DNA of 64,000 nucleotides from Ulota crispa (GCA_963920765.1 OY987246.1:22453167-22517166), one strand, 5' to 3'. Counted from the stretch's first letter, positions 1 through 11,789 are shown. The notes: generated by a model not told the origin, from the letters alone. Made by a program: numbers and translations.

Positions 1-337
1 CTCGACATATTAAACTTTGACCAATGGTCATCTGCCGCTAAAGAAAGGGTTGCAGATTCATTTTGCTTGATTTGCTCAAAGACTTTGGAAAAGGTGGCGA
101 GAGGTTTCTAGGGGTAGCCAAATAGCTGAAACTTGCCGGTCCAACTCCTTCATTTGCCAAGACTGTGGAAATGCAACTGCTTGTAACGGTTGCATTGGGT
201 TGAACATTTATACAAAAACTCAATACGCTACCGATGCAATTGTTGATCCTAGGAGCATTGCAGATGCCCCAAAGGCAAACGTCCATGTTGAATTGGAATT
301 GTAAAATTTAGAAATGATAAACAAGTTTGGAATGTAA
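1..337. other. Unidentified sequence before first MITE
   Basis: No gene or repeat boundary is recognisable here. An open frame of 82 codons exists on the minus strand (38-286), but it has no recognisable domain and its composition does not distinguish it from chance. Confidence 0.3.
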
Positions 338-775
338 GGGGCGGTATACACTGCATCCCATGTCCCATTTTTGTAAGTCCTCCTATTAGTGAGATCCCAA
401 CTTAGTTGGGTTATTAAGGGTAAAAAGGAGTATTAAAGAAAGGCATGAATATATTATGAAAAATATATTGGTGGAACTTGGGCTGAAAGTTGGGTTTATC
501 AAAATAGTTGACCCAAATCTTTTTGTGAAGTCTCACCTTCTTTGATACCAAAACTTCCAAAAAGTGTTGTCATGTAAATAACTTGAATGTGGAACTTGAG
601 ACATAGTGTGAAGTGCCAAGTCCCAACTTTGGTTATACGCCATTTGAATCCTCATGTTTCAATTAGACATGGAAAGTGGGATATGAAATGTCGATTATGA
701 AACTTGGGACATAGGACATGGGACATGGGACATGGAACATGAGACATGGAACATAGGACGTAGTGTGAACCGCCC
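338..775. mobile_element. Tourist-like (PIF/Harbinger) MITE, family A copy 1
   Basis: The ends are inverted copies of one another: GGGGCGGTATACACTG on the left and the reverse complement of AGTGTGAACCGCCC on the right. TAA flanks both ends, which is the 3-bp target duplication expected of PIF/Harbinger elements. The interior carries short direct repeats of the type GGGACATGGGACATGG. Related copies lie at 9507-9882 and 23970-25072, which helps fix the boundaries. There is no coding capacity. Confidence 0.7.
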
Positions 776-2161
776 TAAAACAGACTGTTTGTGCTTGTTA
801 GTTTTTTGAATTTGGAACTAGCATGGAAGTTTACGTTAATTTGATTGTGATGGGGTGGATAGCAATAAGATATCCACAACCATCTCATTGATCTTCATTG
901 ATTTGTTTTATCTTTGAAATCTTGTTGTTGGACCACGGTGGACGTCGCCTCAATTGCCCACTTGCTACTTTTATAAATATATTTTAAATTAAGAAAGCAA
1001 TCATGTTATGAGACTAAAAAGACAAAGAATATCTTTGTGCGATACTTGTCAAAAACATATACTTTCACCCAAGTTTGACACATGACACCCAACCTATAGG
1101 CACTAAACACCCTTATTCATAGAACATATCCATTGCAGGTTCTCAAACAGTTAAATTCGTAGTCCATGCCATATAAAAATAATCAAAAATAGATTTGTTC
1201 TATTGTGATTGTTGACAGAAGGATGAGCTCTCATAATCACTTGAAACATACCATAAATGTCAAGTGGTAATTCTAAAAGCACATTCCTTATACAAATTTC
1301 ATAGTCTTTTAGAAGTGCATTATTGTTATACAATTTCAAACCAATCAAGTCAAAATTCACATCAATGGCAGAAAAATTGCATCGCAACAAGAATGAGCAA
1401 TCAACTAGGCTCCAAGTTTTTCTTGATTTTCTAAGTTTAGGGTTTTCAAACTTTTATGAAGAGACTACAACCTCGTCAATGTTTTGTCATGTTGCATTCG
1501 GATACAAGGGTAAATAGAGAAAAACATATTTGCAAAGCACTTATAAAGTCTTATAAATGCACTTTGGTAGTTTTTTGGCTCAAAAATGTTGACTTTGTCA
1601 CAACACAAGATGAACAACCATTTAGGGAACACACTTTCTATTGATGGAATCTTCCATTGTCACATCAACCCTTCAAAGGCCTAAACAATAAACTCTTCAT
1701 TTGCCTAGTTCCAGTCAAACATCTTGCCAAACAACAATATAAATTCAAGAGAAAATACTATGTTGTGCCATATGGAATGCTCTTATTTTGCAAAACATCT
1801 AACAGGAAAATTTATTTAGTGAAAAACATACTTACTTAACTTTGCAAAATCACAACCCACAACAATCGTCATTAATTCCTAAGTGATGGGCCTATGACAA
1901 CCCAATTACATGTCAAAATTCTTCACTTTGTATGCTCCCATTTAGCAACTATATATGAAAATTTTGATTTTTTGATTTTTGATTTAGAAGCAAACACCTT
2001 CTTTCTACAAGTTGTTAAATTTTCAAAATTCTTAGTAAGTTAAAAATTGGAAATTATCATGAGTATATGAAGAAAGATTGATAAAAATTCATATCATACA
2101 CAAATGAGCTAAAGATTTTGGAAACTTCATTGTATGTTTAGTCTCCATACCAACATATAAT
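776..2161. other. AT-rich intergenic sequence
   Basis: I see no gene, structural RNA or clear element boundary in this stretch. The short open frames at 1151-1839 are AT-driven and lack recognisable domains. Confidence 0.4.
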
Positions 2162-2468
2162 GGGAAAATTTGATGGATACCCTTGAAGTTTGCAGTATTT
2201 TGTATAGATGCCCTTGGTTTTTTAGAAATAGCAATAATACCCTTGGACTATGATATTTAGGCATTTGTTTTGTTGTGCACGTCACTTCTTTCATGACCAA
2301 AGTTGAAATATTTAGTACAACAAAATCGGAAAGAAGCAACGTGTACATAAAGGGAGAAGGATATGACGTGCAAAACATTAAAATGCCTGAAAATTATGGC
2401 CCAAGGATATTTGTGCAATTTCTCTATACAAATGTAGCAAACTTCAGGGGTATCCATCAATGTTTTCC
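2162..2468. mobile_element. Mutator-like MITE, family M1 copy 1
   Basis: About 307 bp with long inverted ends. The left end starts GGGAAAATTTGATGG and continues into TACCCTTGAAGTTTGC; the right end mirrors this. Flanking 9-mers acatataat and ttatataat agree at 7 of 9 positions, in line with the 9-bp duplications of Mutator elements. A second copy of almost identical length lies at 29220-29527. Open frames on both strands run through it, as expected for a fold-back sequence, and are not regarded as genes. Confidence 0.7.
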
Positions 2469-2911
2469 TTATATAATTAGACATATTGAAATTTATGGTT
2501 GTAGACCCAAACTTAAATTGGCAATAAAATATTGTGTTTTGAGAATTTTCCAAAATGTTCAAATTGAAGTAGAAAGTAGAATTCATGAGCTTCAATTTGT
2601 TAATTGACCTCAAATTCAAAAATTATGATTTTTATGGTTCAAGTTCAAATCAAGAGCAAAAAGCTACAAGCTACAAAAGTACACAAGAAAGGCAAATTTT
2701 AGTGACCTATTTTAGAAGAATTTTCTTGTGTAAAAAAATCATAAGTACCTCTATGAGGTAGTTTTCAACATTGTTCAAACGACTCGTCAAACAACTACAC
2801 TCAAGTAAATCTCAACGCAAATATTGGATGAAATTTGTTGTATTAACATGAGTGAGCACTATCCAAAAATCACCCAAACACCACAAAATGACGCCTTTGA
2901 CGTTTAGAAGT

Positions 2912-3001
2912 TGTACCCCTAAAGAACCACGAGGAAAAAACTCGTCCCCACTCATACATGGGGGGCATGTATCCATGGTGACCCCAGCGCTTCAGGGCTA
3001 A
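2912..3001. mobile_element. 90-bp TTAA-type mini-element, copy 1
   Basis: A 90-bp unit beginning TACCCCTAAAGAACCACGAGG and ending GCGCTTCAGGGCTAA. It aligns end to end with 5303-5393 (reversed) and 51058-51147, sharing internal blocks such as CATACATGG and ATCCATGGTGACC. The flanking TTAA is mutated on the left and reads CTAA on the right, so this looks like an old copy. The piggyBac affiliation is inferred from the TTAA/CCC ends. Confidence 0.6.
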
Positions 3002-3395
3002 GGTTTCTTGTTTTCTTTTTTCTCTTTTTTTTCCTCCCTCTTTCAGATTTTCCCTATTCCATTGCCACCCACTATAAACCATCCAGAGGTGAGTGCTTTT
3101 TTACTAAATGCAAGGGTTGCCTTCATCTTTTCTGAATCCCTTCTTCACTCCCTAGGAGTGAAAACTTTCAGAATTTTTTCTGGAGAGAAAATGCTCAAAT
3201 TTATAAATTTACCGCAAAAATCCAAATTTGAAAATATTAAATTTATATTTGGATTCAAAGGCCTTGTAATATTAGCCTTCTCAATTAGATAAATTGAACA
3301 ATCAAAAAGTAGGATAAATTGTACTACCTTTTATTGTTTATAAGAAAAATGGGATTTTTTCCGCCGCAAGGTCTACATGAAAAGCAAAATCAGAT

Positions 3396-3890
3396 TTGGA
3401 AAAAGATGGAGACAGGCCTTGCACAGTAGTTCAGGCCTCTCTAATATACGTTTCTAAAATAGATGCACAAATTAACAAATCAACTTCCAGCCACAAATTA
3501 AGCCGACTTTTCCTTTACAAACATATGATACACAAATGTGCTGTAAAATTTATGGCACATTTGGACAAGCAAACCATTGTTGATATTGAGCAAGAATTTT
3601 GTGCTCTCAAGACTGCCTATTTGAGTGAACCGGCTTTAATTGTATCATTGAATGGTTGCGACAACATTGCTACTTTGTTCTATGAAGCTTGGAAGATTGT
3701 TGAAGGCCATTTTGAGTCACTATGCTTTTGTGGAGGTATAGCCACCATGTTCCCTAACATGGCCACATTTGAATTCGACGTCTCTGTTCTTAAGCTTTTG
3801 AAGGATGAGTATTGTAAATTGTTAACTAACCTCTTACTTGATGGGGTGTTACAATGCAAGCAGTTCCATGCCTTGTCACAATCAATTTGA
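3396..3890 (+). CDS. hAT-like transposase C-terminal fragment, uninterrupted ORF
   Basis: This 164-codon frame has a C-terminal half resembling the dimerisation region of a family of hAT-like transposases. Visible blocks are HLDKQTIVDIEQEF (an acidic helix), then EAWKIVEGHFESLCFCGG, then MFPNMATFEFDVSVLK and LLKDEYCKLLTNLLLDGVLQ. In related proteins the middle block reads roughly FPGTATVESDFSVLKWEKDE. The first 40 or so codons do not look like transposase and may not be coding; the start ATG is arbitrary. The zinc finger and catalytic core are missing, so this is a fragment. It lies largely between a pair of inverted sequences (3431 and 4013), suggesting a small derivative element. The protein assignment is from memory of the family. 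Confidence 0.45.
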   Translation: MEKDGDRPCTVVQASLIYVSKIDAQINKSTSSHKLSRLFLYKHMIHKCAVKFMAHLDKQTIVDIEQEFCALKTAYLSEPALIVSLNGCDNIATLFYEAWKIVEGHFESLCFCGGIATMFPNMATFEFDVSVLKLLKDEYCKLLTNLLLDGVLQCKQFHALSQSI

Positions 3891-4015
3891 TATCAAATAT
3901 GTGCATAATAAAGATAAATTTGTTAATTTATGACAAAAACACAAATTAACTTTCACGATGTGCATAAATTAGCTTAATTTGTTAATTTATGACAATACGT
4001 GAATTAGAGAGGCCT
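3431..4015. mobile_element. Small inverted-repeat element carrying the hAT fragment
   Basis: The left side reads CAGGCCTCTCTAATATACG and the right side, reverse complemented, reads TAGGCCTCTCTAATTCACG. YAGG-type starts are typical of hAT ends. Sub-terminal sequence ATGCACAAATTAACAAAT also recurs inverted near 3950. I could not find a clean 8-bp target duplication, so the boundaries are tentative. Confidence 0.4.
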
Positions 4016-4347
4016 AAGTTGCACTTGCTAAAAAAAACTCACCTTCAGGTGGTTTCTAGTAAGCAACTTTTCTTATTTGTTAGAAGATTTTTTTCATGTA
4101 ATTTTCTTTCTTTCTTTTCTTTTTGGGCTTTTGTTTCCTTTTGATGCTTTGTTATTTTATTTTTAGGTTGACCGATTTTGAGCCTGCTGATTTAAAAATG
4201 AAATTTCAAAAGGTTACGTTTATTTTTAGCGAATATTGTTTGTGCCACTGGTCATGCGTACAGCAGCTGAAAAGCAAGGGCGTGATTGGTTTAATTTTGC
4301 CATTGGCCTCATGATGCACACACTTGCTTGCCCTTACTTTTGTTTTT

Positions 4348-4498
4348 AACACCATATTAAGTAAATTGGGGAAAATTATAATTTTGGGACTTTTTTATTT
4401 TGTATTTTTTTAAGTACATTTAGTGAATCTTCTACAGAAAACGCAAAATTCAAAAATCTTTAAATTGCATTTTTTCCTATTTTACTTAATATGGTGTT
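4348..4498. mobile_element. Short inverted-repeat MITE
   Basis: About 150 bp bounded by AACACCATATTAAGTAAA and its exact inverse TTTACTTAATATGGTGTT. The interior is AT-rich and non-coding. Superfamily is not assigned; runs of T flank both ends. Confidence 0.6.
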
Positions 4499-4763
4499 TT
4501 TACTTTACAATACACATGTTCTCCTAAACATGGAAAACTTGGGCTTCTGATAGAATGAAGAAAAAACAAAAAATTTCCCTATTTACACTGGAGGCAAGAA
4601 GTTGTGGAGAGCAAATTTCAGCCATTGAAAACTATTGAAATTGAGAATTGTAGTTTTCATTGGCTTAAATTTTGCTCTCCATTTCATCATTTAGTAAGCT
4701 TATAATATTCATTGTTCATATTTTGGATGTTGGCAATAAGCGAGGAGGTCCAAAAAAAAACAA

Positions 4764-4902
4764 CACTAGAAGAAAAATGTGTCCTAAATGAGTGGTTCAC
4801 AACAATTGCAAATGTTCTAAACAGTTGTACAATGACTCAATTGTAGTTGTTTAGAAAATTTGTAGTTGTTGTGAACCACTCATTTAGGACACATTTTTTC
4901 GT
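4764..4902. mobile_element. CACTA-like MITE, family C2 copy 1
   Basis: The element starts CACTAGAAGAAAAATG. The block GTCCTAAATGAGTGGTTCAC recurs inverted at the right side, giving a long hairpin. The CACTA-type start is clear at the left; the right terminus has drifted. A related copy lies at 28450-28592. Confidence 0.55.
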
Positions 4903-5302
4903 CAATTTTTTTGACAAAACCATCAGTTGAATCTATTGGATAAACACTAGCAATTTTTTTCAAAAATATATGTAATTACAATATAAATATGTAGACAATG
5001 TTTGGTGCATGCACTCAAAAAACCGATTGAAATGAGAAATGTTGGATTTTTACCAATGAAGCTCAAAATCTCCCAGAGCAGTGGATGTTGGCACTTTTGC
5101 AAATTAAATGAGACAAGTCAAAGTGATGTAATTTGACAGTTGAGACTTAGAAGCACTTGCAAGAGTTGTGACAGCAAAAATGTAGTAGAGCACATAAGGT
5201 TTGAAGAGCATGGGTTGAAAGATGTGCTATGAAGAATTGCCACCTTTAGAAATTTTGATTATTTGTGTTTTTAATTCCATGTTAATTGGTAGTTCACTTT
5301 GT

Positions 5303-5393
5303 TTTACCCTTAAGCGCTAGGTGGTCACCATGCCTCCACGGCCCCTTGTATGAGCAGGGACAAAAATTGTCCCTTTGGTCCTTTAGGGGTTAA
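5303..5393. mobile_element. 91-bp TTAA-type mini-element, copy 2
   Basis: In reverse orientation this begins TTAACCCCTAAAGGACCAAA, contains GGGACAATTTTTGTCCC (a perfect small hairpin), and ends GCGCTTAAGGGTAA. It is the copy with the best preserved CCCCTAAAGGACC end and links the mini-elements to the roughly 930-bp TTAA elements, which share that end. Confidence 0.65.
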
Positions 5394-6180
5394 CTCTATT
5401 TTTTGTAGATATTGACACAATTTAAATGTACTAGTATATAAGCACACGCTTTGCCTAGGTATGACATGTATGAGTAATGCTACATTCAACTTTATAAAAA
5501 TTTGATATCTCACAAACTAATTTGTTTACAATCTAATCTTGATGTATTATACAAACACAAAAGATCAATATATATATCTCACAATTTTGATGTAGAATCT
5601 AATCCACATGCATCATCATGTTGGTCCCCTTTTAGAACCAACAGTACCAATTGCTTTCATCACAATGCTACTCTTTTATATTTTGCTAAGAGGCACTTGG
5701 CATTTTATTGATTTCTAGCACATGTTTGGAGGGCGTTTGGTGTTCTATATTGGGAGCATCCTTTATTGTTTCAACTTCCACCAAAAAGTTCTATAAAATT
5801 TTGAAAATGGACATGGTTGTAGGGCACTTGGTGTTTTATATTTTAGGCGTCCTTTATTGCTTCATCTTACAACAAAATATTCTAGAAGGGTTTAGAAAAG
5901 GGCGCACTTAGAGAAATCCTCCCACTTAGTGGTATAGATTAGTAGATTTGATTTTATAAAGACAAGTATGTCTTATGCACGCTTTGCTTTGTCTCTCTTG
6001 ATTTTTGAAGGCTTTTCACATAGTTTCTCACCCTTGCTTTCTTTCCCTTTTCCTCTCCCTCCTTTTTTGTTGAATTTTCAAATTTTGGATGACAAAAACC
6101 CAATGCAAGATACTTGATGCTTTATGATAGAGAATTTTAAACTTATGGTGTTAATAAAGAATTTTAAATATGGAATTGAT
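5394..6180. other. AT-rich intergenic sequence
   Basis: No gene recognised. A sentence-like direct repetition of GGGCACTTGGTGTTTTATA variants occurs at about 5690-5870 (three loose copies of roughly 85-110 bp). Nothing else stands out. Confidence 0.35.
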
Positions 6181-6560
6181 AGTGCGACACCCTAAATTGC
6201 TAATGAGACACCCCCATGAGCATGAAATGTGATTTTTAATTTTGATTTTTTGATTTGGATCAAAATATTTGTTTTACCTTTATCATTCTAAGGCTAGTCT
6301 AAAAAAATAGGTGTGCTTAAATTTGAAACTAAAAACATAATACTTTTGAGTTACTTAAAGTAAAAATACATCAAAAAATAGTATTGGTGCAATAATATTT
6401 CAAAAAAAAATTGTATTTGTCCTTCTTTTTTTCTTTCAAGGAGGTGGTATTGCCATGATTGAATGAATGATGGACCACTTGAATAAATCAAGAATAGCAC
6501 TAAATTATCAAATTTCATGCTCACATGGGTGTCCCATTAACAATTTAGAGTGTCATGTTA
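6181..6560. mobile_element. Inverted-repeat MITE, family B copy 1
   Basis: The left arm contains CCTAAATTGCTAATGAGACA then CATGAGCATGAAAT; the right arm is its inverse, containing ATTTCATGCTCACATGGG and CCATTAACAATTTAGAG. The inverted arms are about 50 bp. A longer, more divergent copy spans about 14087-15190. Confidence 0.6.
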
Positions 6561-6904
6561 GCAATTCCCTTTTAAATATTGCATGATGGACATACACTTT
6601 AGACTTTATAATAATGGTTATAAAATTTTCTTTAAAAAAAAAGTTTTTTTTTTTTTGGTTTAAAATAAAGTTTGCATATTAAAACTTGAACAACTTATTA
6701 TGTTAGTTGTAAAGATATTTGATAAGTGTCATTTATGAATAGTCTTCAAATTCATCTTTGATTGTTTTAACTTTTGAGAACCTATTACTTAGATTTAAGA
6801 TTTACATAGTAGAATCAAATCATCTCGCTTGTAAAGGAGGTTGAAAATGATTTAGATGGGATTTTCAAGCAATAACACATTAGTCCCACTATAGTTTGAA
6901 CTTG

Positions 6905-6927
6905 AGGAAATTACATATAGGGGCATG

Positions 6928-6992
<65 letters not shown>

Positions 6993-7339
6993 GGGGCTTG
7001 GTTTCAAAATAATTATAAAAATGGGCACAATTTCAAAATATATTGTAAATTTTGTAAGTTTTATAAGTTATTTTTTGGTTTGATCATTGATTGATTAGAC
7101 ACATCACATTAAATTTTAGCTAATTTCCAAAAAATTTGGAAGCTTCTCTAAAAATTGTCATCCCCTTCAGTAGAATATCCAATGTCTTTATTTAGGCTTC
7201 ATTTGGAGAGGACTTTACATTTTTTGAAATTTGACTAACATTTGATATAATATATCTAAATCAACCAATGTCCAAACCAAACAAAATTACAAAAATTCAC
7301 AAATTGTTTTGAAATTGTGCCCCTATTTGTAATTTCCCT
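6905..7339. mobile_element. Mutator-like MITE, family M2 copy 1, with (TA)n
   Basis: The ends read GGAAATTACATATAGGGG and, inverted, GGGAAATTACAAATAGGGG. Flanking 9-mers tttgaactt and tttaaactt agree at 8 of 9, supporting a Mutator-type duplication. A pure TA run of about 57 bp (6930-6986) lies just inside the left end. The interior matches 21498-21920. Confidence 0.7.
6930..6986. repeat. (TA)n microsatellite
   Basis: An uninterrupted alternating TA tract inside the MITE at 6905-7339. A shorter interrupted TA tract follows at about 7354-7381. Confidence 0.95.
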
Positions 7340-8268
7340 TTTAAACTTTGTCATATATATATATATATGTATATATATATAAAATTGTGTGTGCTTTTCT
7401 TCTAAAAGCCATCCACAATTTATTTTGGATTACGTTGCTACTTTTGTTAACCTCTTAGCAATCCGGTATGTTTGAGTGGCTTGACAGTTTTAGAACTTAT
7501 CCTAATTACCATATTCCTGCATGTGGTTTTGTTTTAAAATGTGATGCATCTTATATAATATTTTTTTACCTATTTCAAATCTCAAAATCGGCATTTGAAG
7601 AATCCTTGGCAGATGATTCTATGTTTCCACACAAAAATTTAAGTCAACATGTATTTATTGATAACATGAGAACCAGAAGAAGGGTAGTATTACAAGCAAT
7701 GTACGTCTACTCTTTTTGCAAACACAAGTATCTAACAGGTTGTTTTTCAGCTAACTTTTAAATATTTAGACTCCTCAAATGATACAAATGTAGTTAAATT
7801 ATCTTTTAGAATGTTTTCAAAATTGGAATTGGCGTTTATCATTTTATGTCAAAAGCAATAGAATGTAGGTCTTTTACTATAAGTGATACATTCCTTTGCT
7901 AAATTGAAAAGTTTGTGACCCTTTTCTTGAAAGATTTTTAGATATTTCTCACAACGGTTTCAAGGTTTGTTTTGTGTTGTTTTCCTTATTTTCTCACACA
8001 AGAGAGCCCAATTTTGCATATTTGAGCACCTCACGAAGTGCACAACTTCTTTTTGTTTCTCACAGAAAAGTGCAAATTTTTGTGAGAATATCACCATTTT
8101 TCTCCTCAATAAGCCTTAAATATGCTTAATTATTTTTAGGCTTGAACCCCCGTACTATGTACCTTGTTGATTCCATAGAGTGCAAGCATTTGTTAAGTGA
8201 AAAGTGAATGATTTAAAACAACAGCTGTAGGAATTGTAAAAAATGGACTAAACACATCCAAATATGTT
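7340..8268. other. AT-rich sequence, no gene recognised
   Basis: A 97-codon open frame on the plus strand at 7468-7761 (starting MFEWLDSFRTYPNYH) is longer than most chance frames here, but I do not recognise a domain and it has no visible homologue in the window. It could be a remnant exon of a transposon or pseudogene. Confidence 0.3.
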
Positions 8269-8586
8269 TAAGGTAGGAGCACCCATAAACGTCAAACTAA
8301 GGGTTTTGAACATGATGACTATATTAATAAACAACTAAAAAATTATAGGATTCTATTAGGAACAAAAAATAATGAGTTTGTACAGTCAAATGTATTATTT
8401 GGATATTGTGGGAATAAGTTGTGAATTTTTAAAGAGCAAATTGCCATTGCATCCATAACCACTTTTAAGAATTTATTTTCACATGTTGTACATCCTTGTA
8501 ATTCCATCTATTCATTTTCACAGATTTTCTAAGATTTCACAAGTGACGATTATGGGGACACTGACGCTTATAGGTGTTCCTACCTT
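8269..8586. mobile_element. Inverted-repeat MITE
   Basis: The left end reads TAAGGTAGGAGCACCCATAA and the right end, inverted, reads TAAGGTAGGAACACCTATAA, continuing into CGTCA on both sides. About 318 bp, non-coding. The terminal trinucleotides TAA/TTA suggest PIF/Harbinger but are not identical direct repeats. Confidence 0.6.
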
Positions 8587-9506
8587 AGAAAGCAATTTTT
8601 GTATGTTCTTCAACTAAGTAATCACTTTGACCATTTTATACTTCATGAGTTTTTTGCAAGGCTACGAGTCATGCAATGTTGGAAGAAACAACCAACCAGC
8701 AAAAATAGTGAAACCAAATTTCTAGAATCTTCAGAGGTCATAGTTTAAAATGGCTCAAAATGCTCTAGATCTACACGCTTTGTCAAGCAATCTTAGGGTT
8801 AAATGATTAAATCAGCCAATGTCTAAATGAGGTAAGTTACTTCCTTTGTTTAAAAAATGAGTGACCCATTGAAAACTCGTTTTTTTTTTTTTACGGTTTT
8901 TAGTAGGTTGTATAAAGGCTTATTGGGCCCAATTTTTTGGATAGGTGCAATGAACACATAATGCTCATCCTTGTTTGTGGTGATATAAAATTTGGATGCT
9001 TATAAATTACGTTAGAATCAGATCTATGAAACTGGGATTAAAATTGAAAGACATGAGGTTTCCAATGTGACCAAGTGCAAAAATTTGCCCAATTTTTTAA
9101 TTTCCAAGAGGAGAATTATTAAGGGGGGGGGGGGGGGGGAGTGGTAAAAACTCCCATGACGGTCATCGTGCAGGGCCCGGGGACATGAAGCACTCGCGGT
9201 CTTTGGCGGCTCCAAGGGGCAGGTGCCTCCCCGGCCCGGCAAAAATCCCGCTACACTCTGGCGGAGGTGGATGCTGAGTGGTCAGCCACGGTGGCACTTT
9301 TGAGCCTCAAAGCAATTGGGCTGGAATTAGATGGCATGCCGTTTTGCGGGGCCAGGGTGGAAAATCTCAGCTTTTTCATCCTTTACGGAAATGTAAGATT
9401 TTAGATGTATGATTTTAGATATTTAACATCTGGAGATTGAATTTGGGAGATTGAATTTGGGAGTTTTGAATTCAAGTTTGAATTCAAAACATTAATTTTA
9501 TGTTGA
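8587..9506. other. Intergenic sequence with poly-G run and GC-rich island
   Basis: A run of 17 G lies at 9123-9139, followed by a GC-rich island to about 9360 that contrasts sharply with the surroundings. The island has no frame with recognisable domains. It may be a captured or inserted fragment. A short direct duplication GGAGATTGAATTTGG occurs near 9430-9470. Confidence 0.5.
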
Positions 9507-9882
9507 GGGGCAATTCACATCATGTCCCACCTCCCATATTTCACTAATTTTTGAGAATATGATTGGTGTATAGTCAAAAGTTGAGACTTGGTTTTTTGCA
9601 CTTTGTTCCAAGTTTCAAGTCCCATGTCCCATGTCCCAGTTGTTTACATGGTAGCACTTTTTGGAAGTTTTGGCATCAAAGAAGGTGGGACTTCACTCAA
9701 GGTTTGGGTTGACCATTTTGCTAGATCCAACCTTCAACCCAAGTTCTACCAATATTTTTGCATAAAATATTCATGACTTTCTAGAGTACTCCTTTTTGCC
9801 TTGAATAAGCCAATGAAGTTGGGATCTTGGGTTGGGATGGAAGTTACAAAGACAGAATGTGAGACATAGAGTGAACCACCTC
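9507..9882. mobile_element. Tourist-like MITE, family A copy 2
   Basis: The ends read GGGGCAATTCACATCATG and, inverted, GAGGTGGTTCACTCTATG. The right flank is TAA; the left flank TGA has drifted from the same trinucleotide. This copy is uninterrupted and serves as the reference for reading the nested copy at 23970-25072. Confidence 0.65.
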
Positions 9883-10229
9883 TAAAACCAAAGAAGAGGA
9901 CAAAACCAACCAACTCCAATATAGAGAGGAGATTGTTACTTTTAATTTTTTTTTGTAAAAAAGAGGTGAAATTTTCTACCTTGATTCCCCAAAACAACAT
10001 GTCATTCGACCCTAGCCTCACCTCAAAGCTGTTGACAAATATTTTTGTTTTTGTTTTTTTTGTTGGTCACACAACATGCACCCAAGAATGCACGCATGTA
10101 AGGAAATTTAAAATAAAGTTTTATTCATGTACGCACTTTTATCCATTAAATTTACCAATATTAGTGAAATAATCCAAGTTTTGACAAACTTAGTATTTGT
10201 TTGGGAAGCGTATGGCAATTTTGTCCATT

Positions 10230-10360
10230 CACTACAAGAAAAACACTATCAAATTCAGTCAATTTTTGTAGATTTGGACATGCCAATTCAGACGTTTTTT
10301 TTTTTTTTTTTTTTCAATTTGGACAGGTTAGTCACTTCGGACACTATTTTCTTGCGATGA
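10230..10360. mobile_element. CACTA-like MITE, family C1 copy 1
   Basis: Starts CACTACAAGAAAAACAC, a canonical plant CACTA terminus, and ends with the degraded inverse TTTTCTTGCGATG. Inside are CAATTTGGACA-type sub-terminal motifs shared with the copies at 24687 and 41543. A T-run of about 20 lies in the middle. Confidence 0.65.
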
Positions 10361-10392
10361 ATTTTTTCACCTTATACGAGCCCGTGTCAAAA

Positions 10393-10448
10393 TGAGGTAA
10401 ACTGAGGTAAAATGAGGTAAAATGAGGTAAAATGAGGTAATATGAGGT
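10393..10448. repeat. 10-bp tandem repeat (TGAGGTAAAA)
   Basis: Six adjacent copies of TGAGGTAAAA with minor changes. Confidence 0.9.
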
Positions 10449-10857
10449 AAGGTTGTGACTAAAATTCGATTGGATTCTTTTCTCCTGAAAAGTCGGAGCT
10501 TTTTCTGTGGTCAAGTGCCCCCATTGGCCCCAAACTAAGGCAAAGGACAGCTCCTCCGAGCATACCGCCATGTATGACCGCTCCTTAATTTCTGTGCTCA
10601 CCGAGATCCTGTCACAGCCGGACCTGGACCCCTTTTGTTCTCGTTACGAAATCCGACGTGGCGGAAAAACTCCCCTCCCATAATCTAGTCAGCAAGCCTT
10701 TTTCATTTTCGCTTTGGCCTGGGCCCGCGCGGGTTCATGTCCCTGCCGGGCAGCCGGGGAGGGTGCATGGATCCATCGCTTTAATGAGCTTGGTTTCAGT
10801 CATTTCATGATAACCTGTTCTGCTTTGTGCCCTACTAACAATAAATTAGCCCAATTA
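10449..10857. other. GC-rich island without recognised gene
   Basis: Roughly 10490-10780 is much richer in G and C than its surroundings, like the island at 9123-9360. No frame in it shows a domain that I recognise. Confidence 0.4.
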
Positions 10858-11789
10858 TTAACCCCTAAAGGACCAAGCCCTGTGAAAATCATTGAAAACT
10901 ACCATTTTTAGGAGGTTTAGTGAAAAGGGATTTTATGTTCTGATTTTGGTAAACTCAATTGTAGGATCTTGCCCTAGATTAGAAGAGGAATTTTTGGAAG
11001 AAAAATCAGCTCATTCTAAATGGAGAGGAGTGAGATATTACATCTAAAGTGAACAAAAATATTTTTTTCCATGCTGCCCAAAAATTTCAGAAGCCTTTGA
11101 CTACTCTTATAACAAAAGAATTGCTCTACCCAAAAGTTGCACTTTATTTTTTCCAAGTAGGAGATCAAATTAGGTATGTGTGGGAAAATTTTCAAATCAA
11201 TTGGAACTTTACAAGACATGGGAAAAAATAGTAGGTAAAAAGAAGTAGAGAATGAGTCAAAACACTAAATTGTTAAGAATTTAATTATTGAAATGAAAAA
11301 TGCAAATCCCAACGATTATAATGTTGTGATAAACAATCTACTTCTTTTGGTTTAATTTTTTTTTCCAAAATATTAAAAATTGAGTAAAATAAAGGACTTC
11401 AAATTTTATTTTAGAGTAGAGAGTCCATAAGTGCCCGCAAACAGAAACTCCACATAACTTTCATCTCATTGATTGAAATTGAATGATTCAAAGCTCCTCA
11501 TGTATAAAAAAATCTAAAGAACCAAATTTGAATTTGAAATTTTTTTTAAAGTACTTTTAAAGAAGTTTTTGGGCTGCCCGGACAGGCAATCCTCCCCAAA
11601 TTTTCATAAACTCATGCATAACTTCTTCATCAAATGTTGGAATGAAGAAAAAACTAGATGCCCACTGAGATTTTTGAATTCCCCACCTTCAATAAAAGTT
11701 TCAAAATATCACACAAAGTAGTTTAGCCATAGGTACATGCCCAAAGTCCAACTTGTCCCTTGAAGGGACAATGGTCCTTTAGGGGTTAA
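10858..11789. mobile_element. piggyBac-type non-autonomous element, 930-bp class, copy 1
   Basis: Bounded by TTAA on both sides with inverted ends TTAACCCCTAAAGGACCA. Length 932 bp, almost identical to the copies at 11968, 17263 and 18189. Internal landmarks shared by the class are GGGCTGCCCGGACAGGC and CATGCATAACTTCTTCA. No transposase is encoded. TTAA target duplication plus CCC-starting ends is the signature of piggyBac elements. Confidence 0.85.
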
